Positions 25,447-33,338 of a DNA stretch of 64,000 bases are shown in pieces. Origin of the DNA: Hymenobacter fodinae (GTDB lineage: Bacteria > Bacteroidota > Bacteroidia > Cytophagales > Hymenobacteraceae). How positions within the stretch are numbered: the first letter of the stretch is position 1; each line of letters begins with the position of its first letter. A model generated the notes under the pieces. The model saw only the letters and a program-made list of their open reading frames with translations, did no database searches and was not told the DNA's origin. Made by a program: the position numbers and the translations under genes. Where the stretch lies: assembly GCF_004745825.1 (NCBI RefSeq), contig NZ_SRLA01000001.1, positions 682,001-746,000 on the forward strand, written 5' to 3'.

Positions 25447-26435
25447 TGCTGTTGCAACTGCGCCAGCTGCTGCGAAATGAAGTCAACTTCCTGAGGAGAA
25501 AGCTGTACGTCGATGGCGTGGGCGTTCTGCACGGCCTGCTCGGCGTTGCGGGCTCCCACCAGAGCCACCGAAATACCAGGCTGCGCCAGCGTCCAGCGCA
25601 GCACCAACTGGCCTAGCGTGGCGTTTTTGCTCTCCGCCATGGGCCGAATCTTATCCAGGAAGGCATTTACGCGCGTTACACTCTCGGGCTTGAACAGCGG
25701 GTGGGTAGCGCGCAGGTCGCTGGCCTCAAAGTGCTGACCCGGCTTGATCTTACCCGTAAGCAAGCCCAGCTGCATGGGGCTGTAGGCCAGGATGGCCTTG
25801 TTATTCTCTATGCAATACGGCACCACGTCCTTCTCAATGTCGCGGCGCACCATGCTGTAGGGCACTTGGTTAGAGGCTAGGTTTACCACCTTTTCGGCGG
25901 TCTGCATTTGCTCCACCGAGTAGTTACTCACGCCTACGGCGCGCACCTTGCCTTGCTCCACCAAGCGGGCTACGGCCTCCATGGTTTCTTCAATGGGCGT
26001 GGTCTTGTCGGGCCAGTGAATTTGGTAGAGGTCAATGTAGTCGGTGCCAAGACGGCGCAGGCTATCCTCTACTTCCTTCATGATGCTCTCGGGCGCGGCG
26101 TACTTGTACACGTCTAGGTCGTGGCCGTTGTTATCCTTGGTCTTCATGGCGAAGTCGCCTTTGGCCAGGTCCCAGCGCATGCCAAACTTGGTCAATATCT
26201 GTACTTTGTCGCGGGGGAGGCTCTTGATGGCTTCGCCCACAATTTCCTCGCTCAAGCCCTGCCCATAAATGGGGGCCGTGTCGATGCTGGTCACGCCCAG
26301 GTCATACGAAGCGTGGATGGCGCCCACGGCATCATTTTGCTCGGTGCCGCCCCACATCCAGCCGCCGGCTGCCCAGCTGCCAAACGTAATGCGGGAGACT
26401 TGCAGGCCGGAGTTTCCTAATTGAATGTATTCCAT
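25437..26435 (-). CDS. Aldo/keto reductase
   Basis: The 332-residue (alpha/beta)8 NADPH enzyme reduces aldehydes or ketones. The order is typical of the AKR family: MEYIQLGNSGLQVSRITFG at the start, TSIDTAPIYGQGLSEEIVG (Asp-Tyr pair), ILTKFGMRW (Lys) and YIDLYQIHWPD (His) for the catalytic tetrad. GVSNYSVEQM and LVGARNAEQ follow at the cofactor end. The sequence resembles the YajO/perakine-reductase-like branch. The start at 26435 fits the family; an extended frame opens at 26534. A terminator follows the gene. Confidence 0.92.
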   Translation of the reverse strand: MEYIQLGNSGLQVSRITFGSWAAGGWMWGGTEQNDAVGAIHASYDLGVTSIDTAPIYGQGLSEEIVGEAIKSLPRDKVQILTKFGMRWDLAKGDFAMKTKDNNGHDLDVYKYAAPESIMKEVEDSLRRLGTDYIDLYQIHWPDKTTPIEETMEAVARLVEQGKVRAVGVSNYSVEQMQTAEKVVNLASNQVPYSMVRRDIEKDVVPYCIENNKAILAYSPMQLGLLTGKIKPGQHFEASDLRATHPLFKPESVTRVNAFLDKIRPMAESKNATLGQLVLRWTLAQPGISVALVGARNAEQAVQNAHAIDVQLSPQEVDFISQQLAQLQQQVA

Positions 26436-26537
26436 GAGTAAAATCGGTACGTAAAGCGGGCCGTGCCCGCCAGTTTGAGGGGAAATAACCGCCCTAGGTG
26501 GGCAATGTTGCACTGGCCTAGGCAAGCCACCCATAAG

Positions 26538-26570
26538 AAAACGGCCGCCTCAGAGCGAGGCGGCCGTTTT
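26538..26570 (-). terminator. Terminator after the Ser/Thr/Gly-rich protein gene
   Basis: The stem AAAACGGCCGCCT (26538-26550) pairs perfectly with AGGCGGCCGTTTT (26558-26570), with a 7-base loop. Confidence 0.82.
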
Positions 26571-26600
26571 ACTACACGCTAATTCTAGAGAGCCAGGGGC

Positions 26601-27140
26601 TTACATAGAGCCGCTAGTGGTCGAAGACGAGCTGGTTTTGGTTTTCTTACCCGTCGATTTTTTGGTCGAGCGGCTGCTGCGGTTCATAGAGCCGGAGCCC
26701 GAAGTGGTGCCCATAGTGCTACCCGACGTAGACATGCCCGAGCCAGACGTGCTGCCCGAGGTAGTGGTGCCGGAAGTAGAACCCGAGGTGCTATACGTAG
26801 TAGAGCCCGAGGTCGAACCCGACGTAGTGCCCATGGTACCCGACGTGGTACCGGTAGTACCCATGGTGCCGGCCGTAGTGGTGCCTGAAGTCGTGCTTAT
26901 CGTACCCGAGGTAGTACCCATTGTGCCCGACGTGGTGCCCATCGTGCCTGATGTTGTGCCCGCTGTAGTACCCGAAGTTGTTCGCATGGTGCCGGAAGTA
27001 GAGCCGGACGTGCTGTAGGTAGTTGAGCCCGAAGTGGTGCCCGAAGTAGTGCCGGCAGTAGTACCCGAAGTAGTAGTTTGAGCGAAGGCAGAAGTAGCAC
27101 CTAAAGCGAGAGCAGCGGCGAAAGCAAATGCAGTTTTCAT
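26601..27140 (-). CDS. Secreted low-complexity Ser/Thr/Gly-repeat protein
   Basis: A 179-residue exported protein. The signal peptide MKTAFAFAAALALGATSAFA is followed by about 130 residues of S/T/G repeats built on TTSGTMGTTSG and STSGSTTYSTSGSTSG units. A basic, Lys/Arg/Ser-rich tail follows (RSSRSTKKSTGKKTKTSSSS) and the protein ends TSGSM. There are no known domains and no Cys. The repetitive DNA gives an uninterrupted V/P/E-rich frame on the other strand, which is not a gene. Such sequences are typical of surface or matrix proteins, possibly O-glycosylated in Bacteroidota. A terminator follows. The role is unknown; a structural or adhesive function is an inference from composition only. 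Confidence 0.7.
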   Translation of the reverse strand: MKTAFAFAAALALGATSAFAQTTTSGTTAGTTSGTTSGSTTYSTSGSTSGTMRTTSGTTAGTTSGTMGTTSGTMGTTSGTISTTSGTTTAGTMGTTGTTSGTMGTTSGSTSGSTTYSTSGSTSGTTTSGSTSGSGMSTSGSTMGTTSGSGSMNRSSRSTKKSTGKKTKTSSSSTTSGSM

Positions 27141-27531
27141 AGGAAGAGTTTTGATGTTGTTGGTAAGAGAGGGAGTATGTGAGCCGCAGGGGCTTGTCCA
27201 GTCAATACGGCCGGCTTAGGGAAGTGTTATAGCCGAACTGCAAGATGGGTTTATATATAACCTATTGAATATCAGATGTCGCTTGCTGGTGCCCGTAACG
27301 CAAGCGGCTTGAAATAAGCCTTTTTAGCCTGCTTTCGGGCTTCTGCTGGCGTTAGCTCTTACCTGCGCTCGGGTACGAAAGCAGCATGGTGTAAAATTCT
27401 GTTCTACTGCATTATATGCGTCTACGCAGAACATCCGGTCAAACTTCAGAGTAAGCTCATCCTAACGGTGGAGCTTTGCCTGGCCCACCGTACATAGTCC
27501 TGATTTTCTCCTCACCTCCCACTTCTTCCGC
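27141..27531. other. Intergenic region, mostly AT-rich, no gene seen
   Basis: A 391-base spacer between two divergently oriented genes. It holds an AT-rich stretch at 27249-27270 that could contain promoters of both. A weak hairpin (CGCTTGC with GCAAGCG) at 27280-27306 and a 5-bp stem with TTTTT just after were noted. No convincing ORF is visible. Confidence 0.5.
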
Positions 27532-28851
27532 ATGAAACCCCACTTCATTTTCGCCACCGGTATTGAAAACAGTTATCCAACAATTCAGAACGGGCGGGTG
27601 CGGATGGATGAAATGGAGAAGTGCGGCCACTACAAGTTCTGGCAGAAGGATTTTGACCTGGTAGAGGAGCTCGGAATTTGCTTTCTGCGCTACGGGCCGC
27701 CTATTCATACCACGTGGCTGGGCGCTGGTAAATACGACTGGAGTTTTGCCGACGAAACCTTCCGCGACCTGTACCGGCGCAATATTGCCCCCATCGTGGA
27801 CCTATGCCACTTTGGGGTGCCCGACTGGGTAGGGAATTTTCAGAACCCCGATTTTCCGGAGCTATTTGCGCAGTACGCCCGCGACTTTGCCGCTCGCTTC
27901 CCGTGGGTGCAGCTCTACACACCCGTCAATGAAATGTACATCTGCGCCGAGTTTTCGGCGTTGTATGGCTGGTGGAACGAGCAGCTGCGCTCAGACGAAG
28001 CCTTCGTGACAGCCCTTAAACACATTGTGAAAGCCAATGTGCTGGCCATGAAATCCATTGCCGAGGTGCGCCCCGATGCGCTGTTCATCCAGAGCGAGTC
28101 GTCGGAGTACTTCCACGCCGAGAACCCCGCTGCCATCCGGCCCGCCGAGCTGATGAACTCCAAGCGGTTTCTGTCCCTCGACCTCAACTACGGCCGGCGT
28201 GTGGACTCCGAGATGTACGAATACCTGATGGACAACGGCATGACGCGCGAGGAGTACCACTTCTTCCTGCACAACCGCCTCAAGCACCAGTGCATCATGG
28301 GCAACGACTACTACAAGACCAACGAGCACCGCGTAAAGGCCGATGGCAGCACTAGTGCCTCGGGGGAGGTGTTTGGCTACCATGTCATTACGCGCCAGTA
28401 CCATGACCGGTACCGTCTGCCCGTAATGCACACCGAAACCAACATGTGGCAGGGACCCTGCGGCGACGAAGCCGTGAACTGGCTCTGGAAGGAGTGGGCC
28501 AACGTGCTGCGAGTACGCAACGACGGGGTGCCCATTGTGGGTTTCACCTGGTATTCCCTCACCGACCAGGTAGACTGGGATACAGCCCTGCGCGAGAACA
28601 ACGGCATCGTGAACCCCCTAGGCCTCTACGACCTCGACCGCAACATTCGGCCGGTGGGGGAGGCCTACAAGCAACTCATTCAGGACTGGCGGCAGGTGTT
28701 GCCGGCGCAGAGCATTTGCTTGCAGGTACCCATTGTGATGCCCAATGATAGCCAGGACGACTGGGCCGAAGACAAGAAAACGGAGGCCAAGCAAGCCAGT
28801 CAAGACGCCTCTACCACTGCCGCCAACACGCCCTCCCCGGCTTCCCTGTAA
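27532..28851 (+). CDS. GH1-like family glycoside hydrolase
   Basis: A 439-residue TIM-barrel protein resembling family 1 glycosidases. Two acidic active-site residues can be placed: the acid/base Glu134 in LYTPVNEMYIC and the nucleophile Glu302 in HTETNMW. A typical TFNEP becomes TPVNEM here, and ITENG becomes HTETN, so it is a divergent member. There is no signal peptide; cytoplasmic action on an imported beta-glycoside is likely. The last 40 residues are acidic and low-complexity (DDWAEDKKTEAKQ). The following SDR gene starts 29 bases downstream and is likely cotranscribed. Substrate cannot be told. Confidence 0.82.
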   Translation: MKPHFIFATGIENSYPTIQNGRVRMDEMEKCGHYKFWQKDFDLVEELGICFLRYGPPIHTTWLGAGKYDWSFADETFRDLYRRNIAPIVDLCHFGVPDWVGNFQNPDFPELFAQYARDFAARFPWVQLYTPVNEMYICAEFSALYGWWNEQLRSDEAFVTALKHIVKANVLAMKSIAEVRPDALFIQSESSEYFHAENPAAIRPAELMNSKRFLSLDLNYGRRVDSEMYEYLMDNGMTREEYHFFLHNRLKHQCIMGNDYYKTNEHRVKADGSTSASGEVFGYHVITRQYHDRYRLPVMHTETNMWQGPCGDEAVNWLWKEWANVLRVRNDGVPIVGFTWYSLTDQVDWDTALRENNGIVNPLGLYDLDRNIRPVGEAYKQLIQDWRQVLPAQSICLQVPIVMPNDSQDDWAEDKKTEAKQASQDASTTAANTPSPASL

Positions 28852-28880
28852 GTATTCGTTTTTCCAACAACCCCTCCCTC

Positions 28881-29618
28881 ATGCGTTTTCAAGATAAAGT
28901 AGCCCTCATCACGGGCGGAGCCAGCGGAATAGGCCTAGCCACTGCCAAGCGCCTAGCCAGCGAAGGTGCCCGCATAGTGCTAGTAGATCTAAGCCAGGAA
29001 AACCTCAACAAGGCCCTCCCGCTGGTGAAGGCCGCCGGCGCCCCCGAGGCCTGGGGCAGCGTGTGCAACGTGTCGGTTGAGGCGCAGGTAGAAGCCTCCG
29101 TGAAAGAAGCCTTCGACAAGTTTGGCCGCCTGGATGTGATAGTGAATAACGCAGGCCTGATGCAGTTTAAGCCACTGGAAGAACTCACGGGCGAGGACTG
29201 GCTGCGCATTCTGAACGTAGACCTGCTGGGTGCATTTTACTTCATCAAGCAGGCGTTTTTGCACATGAAGCCGGGCGGCAGTATCGTAAACGTGTCGAGC
29301 ATTCATGCCGTTGAAACCAGCCCGCTCGTAGCGCCCTACGCCGCTGCCAAAGCCGCCGTAAACTCCCTAACCCGCTCGGCGGCGCTGGAAGGCAAGCCCA
29401 AAGGCCTGCGCATAAACTCCGTGCTGCCCGGCGCCATTGATACTCCCATGCTCTGGGAAAACCCCAATGTGAAGTCGGGGGTGGAAAAGATTGACCGCGC
29501 CGATGTGGGCCGCGCCGAAGACATTGCCGCCCTCATTGCCTATTTGGCCTCCGATGATGCGGCTTTTGTGCAAGGGGCAGAAATACGGGCCGATGGCGGC
29601 CGCCTCGACCGGCTCTAG
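28881..29618 (+). CDS. SDR family oxidoreductase
   Basis: A 245-residue short-chain dehydrogenase. It shows the NAD(P) motif LITGGASGIGLATAK at the N-terminus, an acidic residue in LVDLSQENL at the end of strand beta-2 that suggests NAD use, and VNNAGLMQF. The catalytic Ser-Tyr-Lys set lies in NVSSIHAVETSPLVAPYAAAK (Tyr and Lys in YAAAK). The end, EIRADGGRLDRL, is normal for this glucose-1-dehydrogenase/3-ketoacyl-type branch. The gene follows a GH1-like gene by 29 bases, so a sugar-oxidising role is an attractive inference. The stop is part of a CTAGGCCA octamer, followed by a strong terminator. Confidence 0.9.
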   Translation: MRFQDKVALITGGASGIGLATAKRLASEGARIVLVDLSQENLNKALPLVKAAGAPEAWGSVCNVSVEAQVEASVKEAFDKFGRLDVIVNNAGLMQFKPLEELTGEDWLRILNVDLLGAFYFIKQAFLHMKPGGSIVNVSSIHAVETSPLVAPYAAAKAAVNSLTRSAALEGKPKGLRINSVLPGAIDTPMLWENPNVKSGVEKIDRADVGRAEDIAALIAYLASDDAAFVQGAEIRADGGRLDRL

Positions 29619-29643
29619 GCCACTGCTCAGTAATTCAGTAATA

Positions 29644-29701
29644 AAGAAAGGCCCTCGTGCTTCTACCAAAGTTTACTGGTTGAAGCACGAGGGCCTTTCT
29701 T
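29644..29701. terminator. Bidirectional terminator, 20-bp stem
   Basis: Arms 29644-29663 and 29682-29701 are exact complements (AAGAAAGGCCCTCGTGCTTC type) with an 18-base loop, between convergent SDR and HAD genes. Confidence 0.88.
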
Positions 29702-29727
29702 GCATGTTCTTGCGTCAGCTAACCGGC

Positions 29728-30348
29728 CTAGGCCAGTACTTGCAGGGCTACCAGCTCGGTGCGCAGCTGCTCCGGCGACTGAAAGTGCACGGTGTGCAGG
29801 CCTACTGCTTCGGCCGCGTGAATATTTCGCTCGTTGTCGTCGATGAACACGGCCTGGCTGGGGTCAACCTGGTAGCGCGTGAGCAGGGTGTGGTAGAAAT
29901 CGGGGAAGGGCTTGCGCGACTTCTCCGTGCCCGACACCACAATGCCCTCAAACCAGTGCAGAAACTCAAACTGTTCCAGCGCAATCGGGAACGTCTCTTC
30001 CGACCAGTTGGTGAGGGCATACAGCCGGTAGCGCCCACTGTCGCGCAGCTCCGTCAGGATATCCACGGTGCCCTGAATGGCGCCGCCCAGCATCTCGGGC
30101 CAGCGGCCGTAGAAATGCTCAATCAGCTCGCGGTGTTCGGGGTGCTTGGCTACCAGCAGGGCCGTGCCCTCGGCAATGGTGCGGCCGGCGTCCTGCTCCT
30201 CGTTCCAGTCGGGGGTGGTAACGGTGCTCAGGAAGGATTCCATTTCCTGTTCATCCGTGAAAAGCTGCTTGTAGAGGTAGCGCGGGTTCCAGTCGATGAG
30301 CACGCCGCCGAGGTCGAAAACAATGGTGGTAATGGGAGAGGAAGACAT
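29728..30348 (-). CDS. HAD-superfamily phosphatase (YihX-like)
   Basis: A 206-residue HAD-IA family hydrolase. Motif I is IVFDLGGVLIDWNPRYLYK, where Asp12 is the nucleophile and DLGGVL is typical of the YihX/epoxide-hydrolase-N branch. Motif II is ALTNWSEETFP, and motif III is near KPFPDFYHTLLTRY. Motif IV is VFIDDNERNIHAAEAVGLHT. The start at 30348 fits motif I; the longer frame from 30429 adds an unlikely leader. The enzyme would hydrolyse a phosphomonoester; sugar phosphates are likely for YihX relatives. The gene ends in QVLA, and its TAG lies in an overlapping GGCCTAGGCCA. Confidence 0.9.
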   Translation of the reverse strand: MSSSPITTIVFDLGGVLIDWNPRYLYKQLFTDEQEMESFLSTVTTPDWNEEQDAGRTIAEGTALLVAKHPEHRELIEHFYGRWPEMLGGAIQGTVDILTELRDSGRYRLYALTNWSEETFPIALEQFEFLHWFEGIVVSGTEKSRKPFPDFYHTLLTRYQVDPSQAVFIDDNERNIHAAEAVGLHTVHFQSPEQLRTELVALQVLA

Positions 30349-30525
30349 AAGGCAGAAAACGACAAATACTGATGGGCACCAACTGTGCGGGAAGTGGCCT
30401 AGCCGGCACGTTAGCCACAAAAGAAGCAAAACCGCGGTAGAAAGACAGGCCTAGCCCTGCATCCTCATGTTAACACTCTGTTTTCTTTCTGCGTAGGAAC
30501 GAGCTGTACTTCACCCCCGATACGC

Positions 30526-30798
30526 ATGGCTCAACAGCAAAACTCAACCGGCAGCTCCGACTGGAGCTCTCCCGGCGGCCTCTCGCCCATCCCGAAGGAA
30601 GAGCTGCACCGCCTCCTCGACGAGGAAAACATTGAAGAAAAAGACCTGGCGAAAAAGGTGAAACACCTGGCCGACAGCATCCGCGAAACCTACGAGAAAG
30701 TGTCGGGCGAGAAGCTGAAGCCCGCCGACATGGAGCCCTTCCGGGAACTGGTGCAGCGGGAAGCCGAAGGCTATCTGGCCCGCCGCCCACACGTGTAG
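30526..30798 (+). CDS. Small hypothetical acidic protein
   Basis: A 90-residue soluble, charged, mostly helical protein. A Gln/Ser-rich start (MAQQQNSTGSSDW) is followed by LSPIPKEELHRLLDEENIEE, then KKVKHLADSIRETYEKVS and a tail ending in RRPHV. No family is recognised with confidence. There is no signal peptide or Cys. The gene lies alone after a convergent terminator region and ends in a TAGGCCAC stop context. It could be a small regulatory or structural protein, but nothing in the sequence points to one. Confidence 0.6.
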   Translation: MAQQQNSTGSSDWSSPGGLSPIPKEELHRLLDEENIEEKDLAKKVKHLADSIRETYEKVSGEKLKPADMEPFRELVQREAEGYLARRPHV

Positions 30799-30908
30799 GC
30801 CACACCCGCCCGGCAGGCCGCAGGTGGCTAAGTAGCTCAGCTAAAAGGCACTGCTTTGGGGCCGCTACAGCAGGTGCCACCGTAACCTAGCCGCGGCAAG
30901 CGAGTATT

Positions 30909-30960
30909 AGAAGAAGGCTTGGCAGCTACCACCTTGCGTGGGGCAGCAGGGCCTTCTTCT
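30909..30960 (+). terminator. Terminator after the small acidic protein gene
   Basis: The stem AGAAGAAGGC (30909-30918) pairs with GCCTTCTTCT (30951-30960) over a 32-base loop, and GTTTTT follows. The loop may fold further. Confidence 0.65.
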
Positions 30961-30991
30961 GTTTTTATCCGTTCTCCTCACCACCTTTTCT

Positions 30992-31597
30992 ATGAAAACT
31001 ACTTTGTATGCGGCCCTGCTGCTACTCATTGGGCTGCTTAGCAGTTGCTCGTCGCCGGTTGCCGTGCAACAAAAGCCCGGCGTCGATTTTAGCCGGTACC
31101 GCACCTACGATTGGGCTAAGACCGACGTTAAGTCGGCCGACTCCCAGAACCCCATTTACAAAAGCTCCCTCAACGACGAGATGATTCAGAATGCCATCAA
31201 TACTGAGATGGCCAAACGAGGCATCCGGCAGGTGCAGGGCAATGCCAAACCCGATTTCTACCTGACTTATCACCTCTACATTGAGGAGGCCGAGCGGCAG
31301 GTGGCTAACCCGCCCGCACCCGGCTACGCTTTCCCGTATGCCATGTCGTACCGGGGGCGGTTTCTGCCCATCAACTACGGCTATTGGTACACTACTCCTT
31401 ACTACAACACCGGCTACCGCACCGAAACCTACCAGGAAGGCACTATGATTCTGGACGTGGTAGATGCCCGCAGCCATAACTTGGTGTGGCGCGGCTCCAT
31501 GGCCGACCCCGTTGGCAACCCCGCCCGCATAGGTGAGGAATTTGCCAAAGCCTCCAAAGACATTCTGGACAAGTTTCCGGTAGAGGAGAAAAAATAA
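30992..31597 (+). CDS. DUF4136 lipoprotein
   Basis: A 201-residue lipoprotein with leader MKTTLYAALLLLIGLLSSC and lipobox Cys. The body matches DUF4136: DFSRYRTYDWAKTD, NDEMIQNAINTEMAKRG, KPDFYLTYHLYI near the middle and GTMILDVVDARSHNLVWRGSM, ending FPVEEKK. Members are small exported proteins of unknown function in Bacteroidota and Proteobacteria. A Tyr/Gly-rich stretch (GYWYTTPYYNTGYRTETY) is present. The start at 30992 is chosen for the signal peptide; 18 upstream codons are non-signal. A terminator follows. Confidence 0.88.
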   Translation: MKTTLYAALLLLIGLLSSCSSPVAVQQKPGVDFSRYRTYDWAKTDVKSADSQNPIYKSSLNDEMIQNAINTEMAKRGIRQVQGNAKPDFYLTYHLYIEEAERQVANPPAPGYAFPYAMSYRGRFLPINYGYWYTTPYYNTGYRTETYQEGTMILDVVDARSHNLVWRGSMADPVGNPARIGEEFAKASKDILDKFPVEEKK

Positions 31598-31617
31598 CCC
31601 TGCCCCAACCACCCTAC

Positions 31618-31650
31618 AAAAGCCCCATCTGCACTCCAGATGGGGCTTTT
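31618..31650 (+). terminator. Terminator after the DUF4136 gene
   Basis: The stem AAAAGCCCCATCT (31618-31630) pairs perfectly with AGATGGGGCTTTT (31638-31650), with a 7-base loop. Confidence 0.88.
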
Positions 31651-31762
31651 GCCGTTAATGGCGGCCTGCTACGAAGAGTAGGACTTTTAGTGACCTATGT
31701 TAACTTATTGAGTAATTGTCGTCAAAAGAAAGACCTTCGGCGCGCAGTGTGTATCTTGAACT

Positions 31763-32191
31763 ATGCAGCTATTGGCCCATACTCCTTGCTTACGTGTTCT
31801 CTACGACGACCAGCATCAGTGGCTGTACGCGCAGTGGTACGGGCGGCTGAACGAGGCCGTGGCCAAAGAAGGGTGCGCTCTGTTGCTCGAACACCAGCGG
31901 GCCCAACGAACCACCAAGCTGCTCAATGATAACATTCTCATTACGCACCCCTGGGCTGAGGGTATTAGCTGGGGCGCCCGGGAGTGGTTGCCCGCCATGG
32001 CCACAGCCGGCCTGCGCTACTTGGCGTGGGTGTACTCGCCCCATCTGCTGAGTCGGATGGTGTTCGATCAGTCACAGCTGGATGTGGTGTTTCCCATGGC
32101 GGCGGCTTTCGATGACGTGGCGCAGGCAGTGGAGTGGCTGCAAAACCAGCAGCCCGAGGTGGGTGCCGCTCTTTCTAGTCGGCAGTGGTAA
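31763..32191 (+). CDS. STAS/SpoIIAA-like small protein, paralog B
   Basis: A 142-residue soluble protein. It shares with paralog A (12584) the LNDN motif, the segment EWLPAMATAGLRYLAWVYSP and flanking hydrophobic strands; the pair probably comes from an old duplication. The core WYGRLNEAVAKEGCALLLEHQ resembles the STAS-like helix after the LND strand. The tail (AVEWLQNQQPEV) is acidic. There is no signal peptide or active-site motif. Function unknown; membership in a lineage-specific family is the main point. Confidence 0.68.
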   Translation: MQLLAHTPCLRVLYDDQHQWLYAQWYGRLNEAVAKEGCALLLEHQRAQRTTKLLNDNILITHPWAEGISWGAREWLPAMATAGLRYLAWVYSPHLLSRMVFDQSQLDVVFPMAAAFDDVAQAVEWLQNQQPEVGAALSSRQW

Positions 32192-32223
32192 GCGGCTAGG
32201 CCAGTATTTGGCAAACGCCCGGC

Positions 32224-32237
32224 GTGGCCTAGGCCAC
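32224..32237. repeat. Palindromic double copy of the CTAGGCCA octamer
   Basis: GTGGCCTAGGCCAC, a perfect 14-bp palindrome in the spacer before the TonB-like gene; a single copy of the octamer also lies at about 32195. Confidence 0.85.
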
Positions 32238-32458
32238 TCGCCCCAACCAACTCATTTCCTCACTGCGGTTTTGCGGCTCAGTTGTGCGTGCGGCTAGTGG
32301 TAAGCATGCCCGTACACTCCAGTTTACTGCCTGCTGAGGAAGGGTGGTTGACTTTGTTTTGTTATATTTACTGTAATTTGCTGTACTGGGCTGCAATTGG
32401 GCCCAGTTGTGTTGATTTCATCTATTTCAGAAAGCTGCAGCTTGTAAGTCGAGTTGGT

Positions 32459-33298
32459 ATGAAAGAATTTTTACTTGCACTATTTCGGAGCAGCCTGGCT
32501 TTTTTACTACTAGTTGCTCCCACATTGGGCTTGAGCCAGCAGGTACAGAAAGTGGTAGTTGCGCATCAGAACCCATGGTACAAGGAGGAGTACTCCGTGC
32601 TAACCAACAACAAAACCGTGAAGCAGGGGCCGTACCAGAAGTCGATCGGCAAAAACAACCTGCCGCTGGTTCGTGGCTTCTACAGCAAAGGGCAAAAAGA
32701 CAGCACCTGGACCACCTTCTACGCCGATGGGGAAACCTTGCGAGAGCGGGGCGCATATGAGCAGGATCAGCGAGTAGGAATGTGGGAGTTCTACACGCCC
32801 ACGGGCACACTAGCGCAGAACTACGATTACACGTACCGGCAGGTGCTGTTCAGCAAGCCCATAACCAACGACAAGTGCGTGTTTAAGGTGTGGAGCGCAG
32901 AAGACGACTGCCGCGACACGCTGCAGCTGGAAAGAAAGCCCGTGTACATTGGCGGCCTTGAGGCTATGCAGAGCGTTTTGCAAGAAAACCTGAAGTACCC
33001 GGTGCAAGCGCTGCAACGCCGCATCAGTGGCACAGCCAAAGTAGCCTTCCTGATTGATGCCGAGGGCAACACCTCTGAGTACCGCGTGGTGAAGAAGCTG
33101 GGCAGCGGCTGCGATGCTGAGGCCCTGCGCCTAGCGAAGCTGCTACCCGCCACCTGGGTGCCCGCCCGCCTAGATGGGCGGGCCGTGACGGTGGTGTGCG
33201 AGTTGCCGGTAGTATTTGCCCTACCTACGCCGGCGCAGAAAAGCCCGCCAAGTAAGAGCGCTAAGCGCAAATACGTAGCTCGTTCTTCGACTCGGTAA
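32459..33298 (+). CDS. Energy-transducer TonB-type protein with MORN-like repeats
   Basis: A 279-residue exported protein: signal peptide FLLALFRSSLAFLLLVAPT, then about 110 residues with MORN/YwqK-like units (GFYSKGQKDSTWTTFYADGE, GAYEQDQRVGMWEFYTPTGTL) and a C-terminal TonB domain with LKYPVQALQRRISGTAKVAF, GNTSEYRVVKKLGSGCDAEA and KLLPATWVPARLDGRAVT. There is no long periplasmic proline bridge, so it is not a classical TonB linking two membranes. In Bacteroidota, YwqK-TonB fusions are common and of unknown role. The start at 32459 fits the signal peptide. It ends in a short basic tail. Confidence 0.82.
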   Translation: MKEFLLALFRSSLAFLLLVAPTLGLSQQVQKVVVAHQNPWYKEEYSVLTNNKTVKQGPYQKSIGKNNLPLVRGFYSKGQKDSTWTTFYADGETLRERGAYEQDQRVGMWEFYTPTGTLAQNYDYTYRQVLFSKPITNDKCVFKVWSAEDDCRDTLQLERKPVYIGGLEAMQSVLQENLKYPVQALQRRISGTAKVAFLIDAEGNTSEYRVVKKLGSGCDAEALRLAKLLPATWVPARLDGRAVTVVCELPVVFALPTPAQKSPPSKSAKRKYVARSSTR

Positions 33299-33338
33299 GG
33301 CTTTTTACGCTGCTTTCACTTGTGCGCCAAGCTGGTGG

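Noticed and set aside
26617..27018. Long plus-strand frame rich in Val, Pro and Glu
   Set aside because: It is the antisense of the Ser/Thr/Gly repeat gene, and its long open frame comes from the repeat codons; no start context or homology.
27280..27320. Hairpins followed by TTTTT in the 27.3 kb spacer
   Set aside because: No plus-strand gene upstream to be terminated; stems are short (5-7 bp).
29491..30372. 293-codon plus-strand frame overlapping an SDR gene and antisense to the HAD gene
   Set aside because: It combines out-of-frame sense and antisense sequence across a terminator; not a gene.
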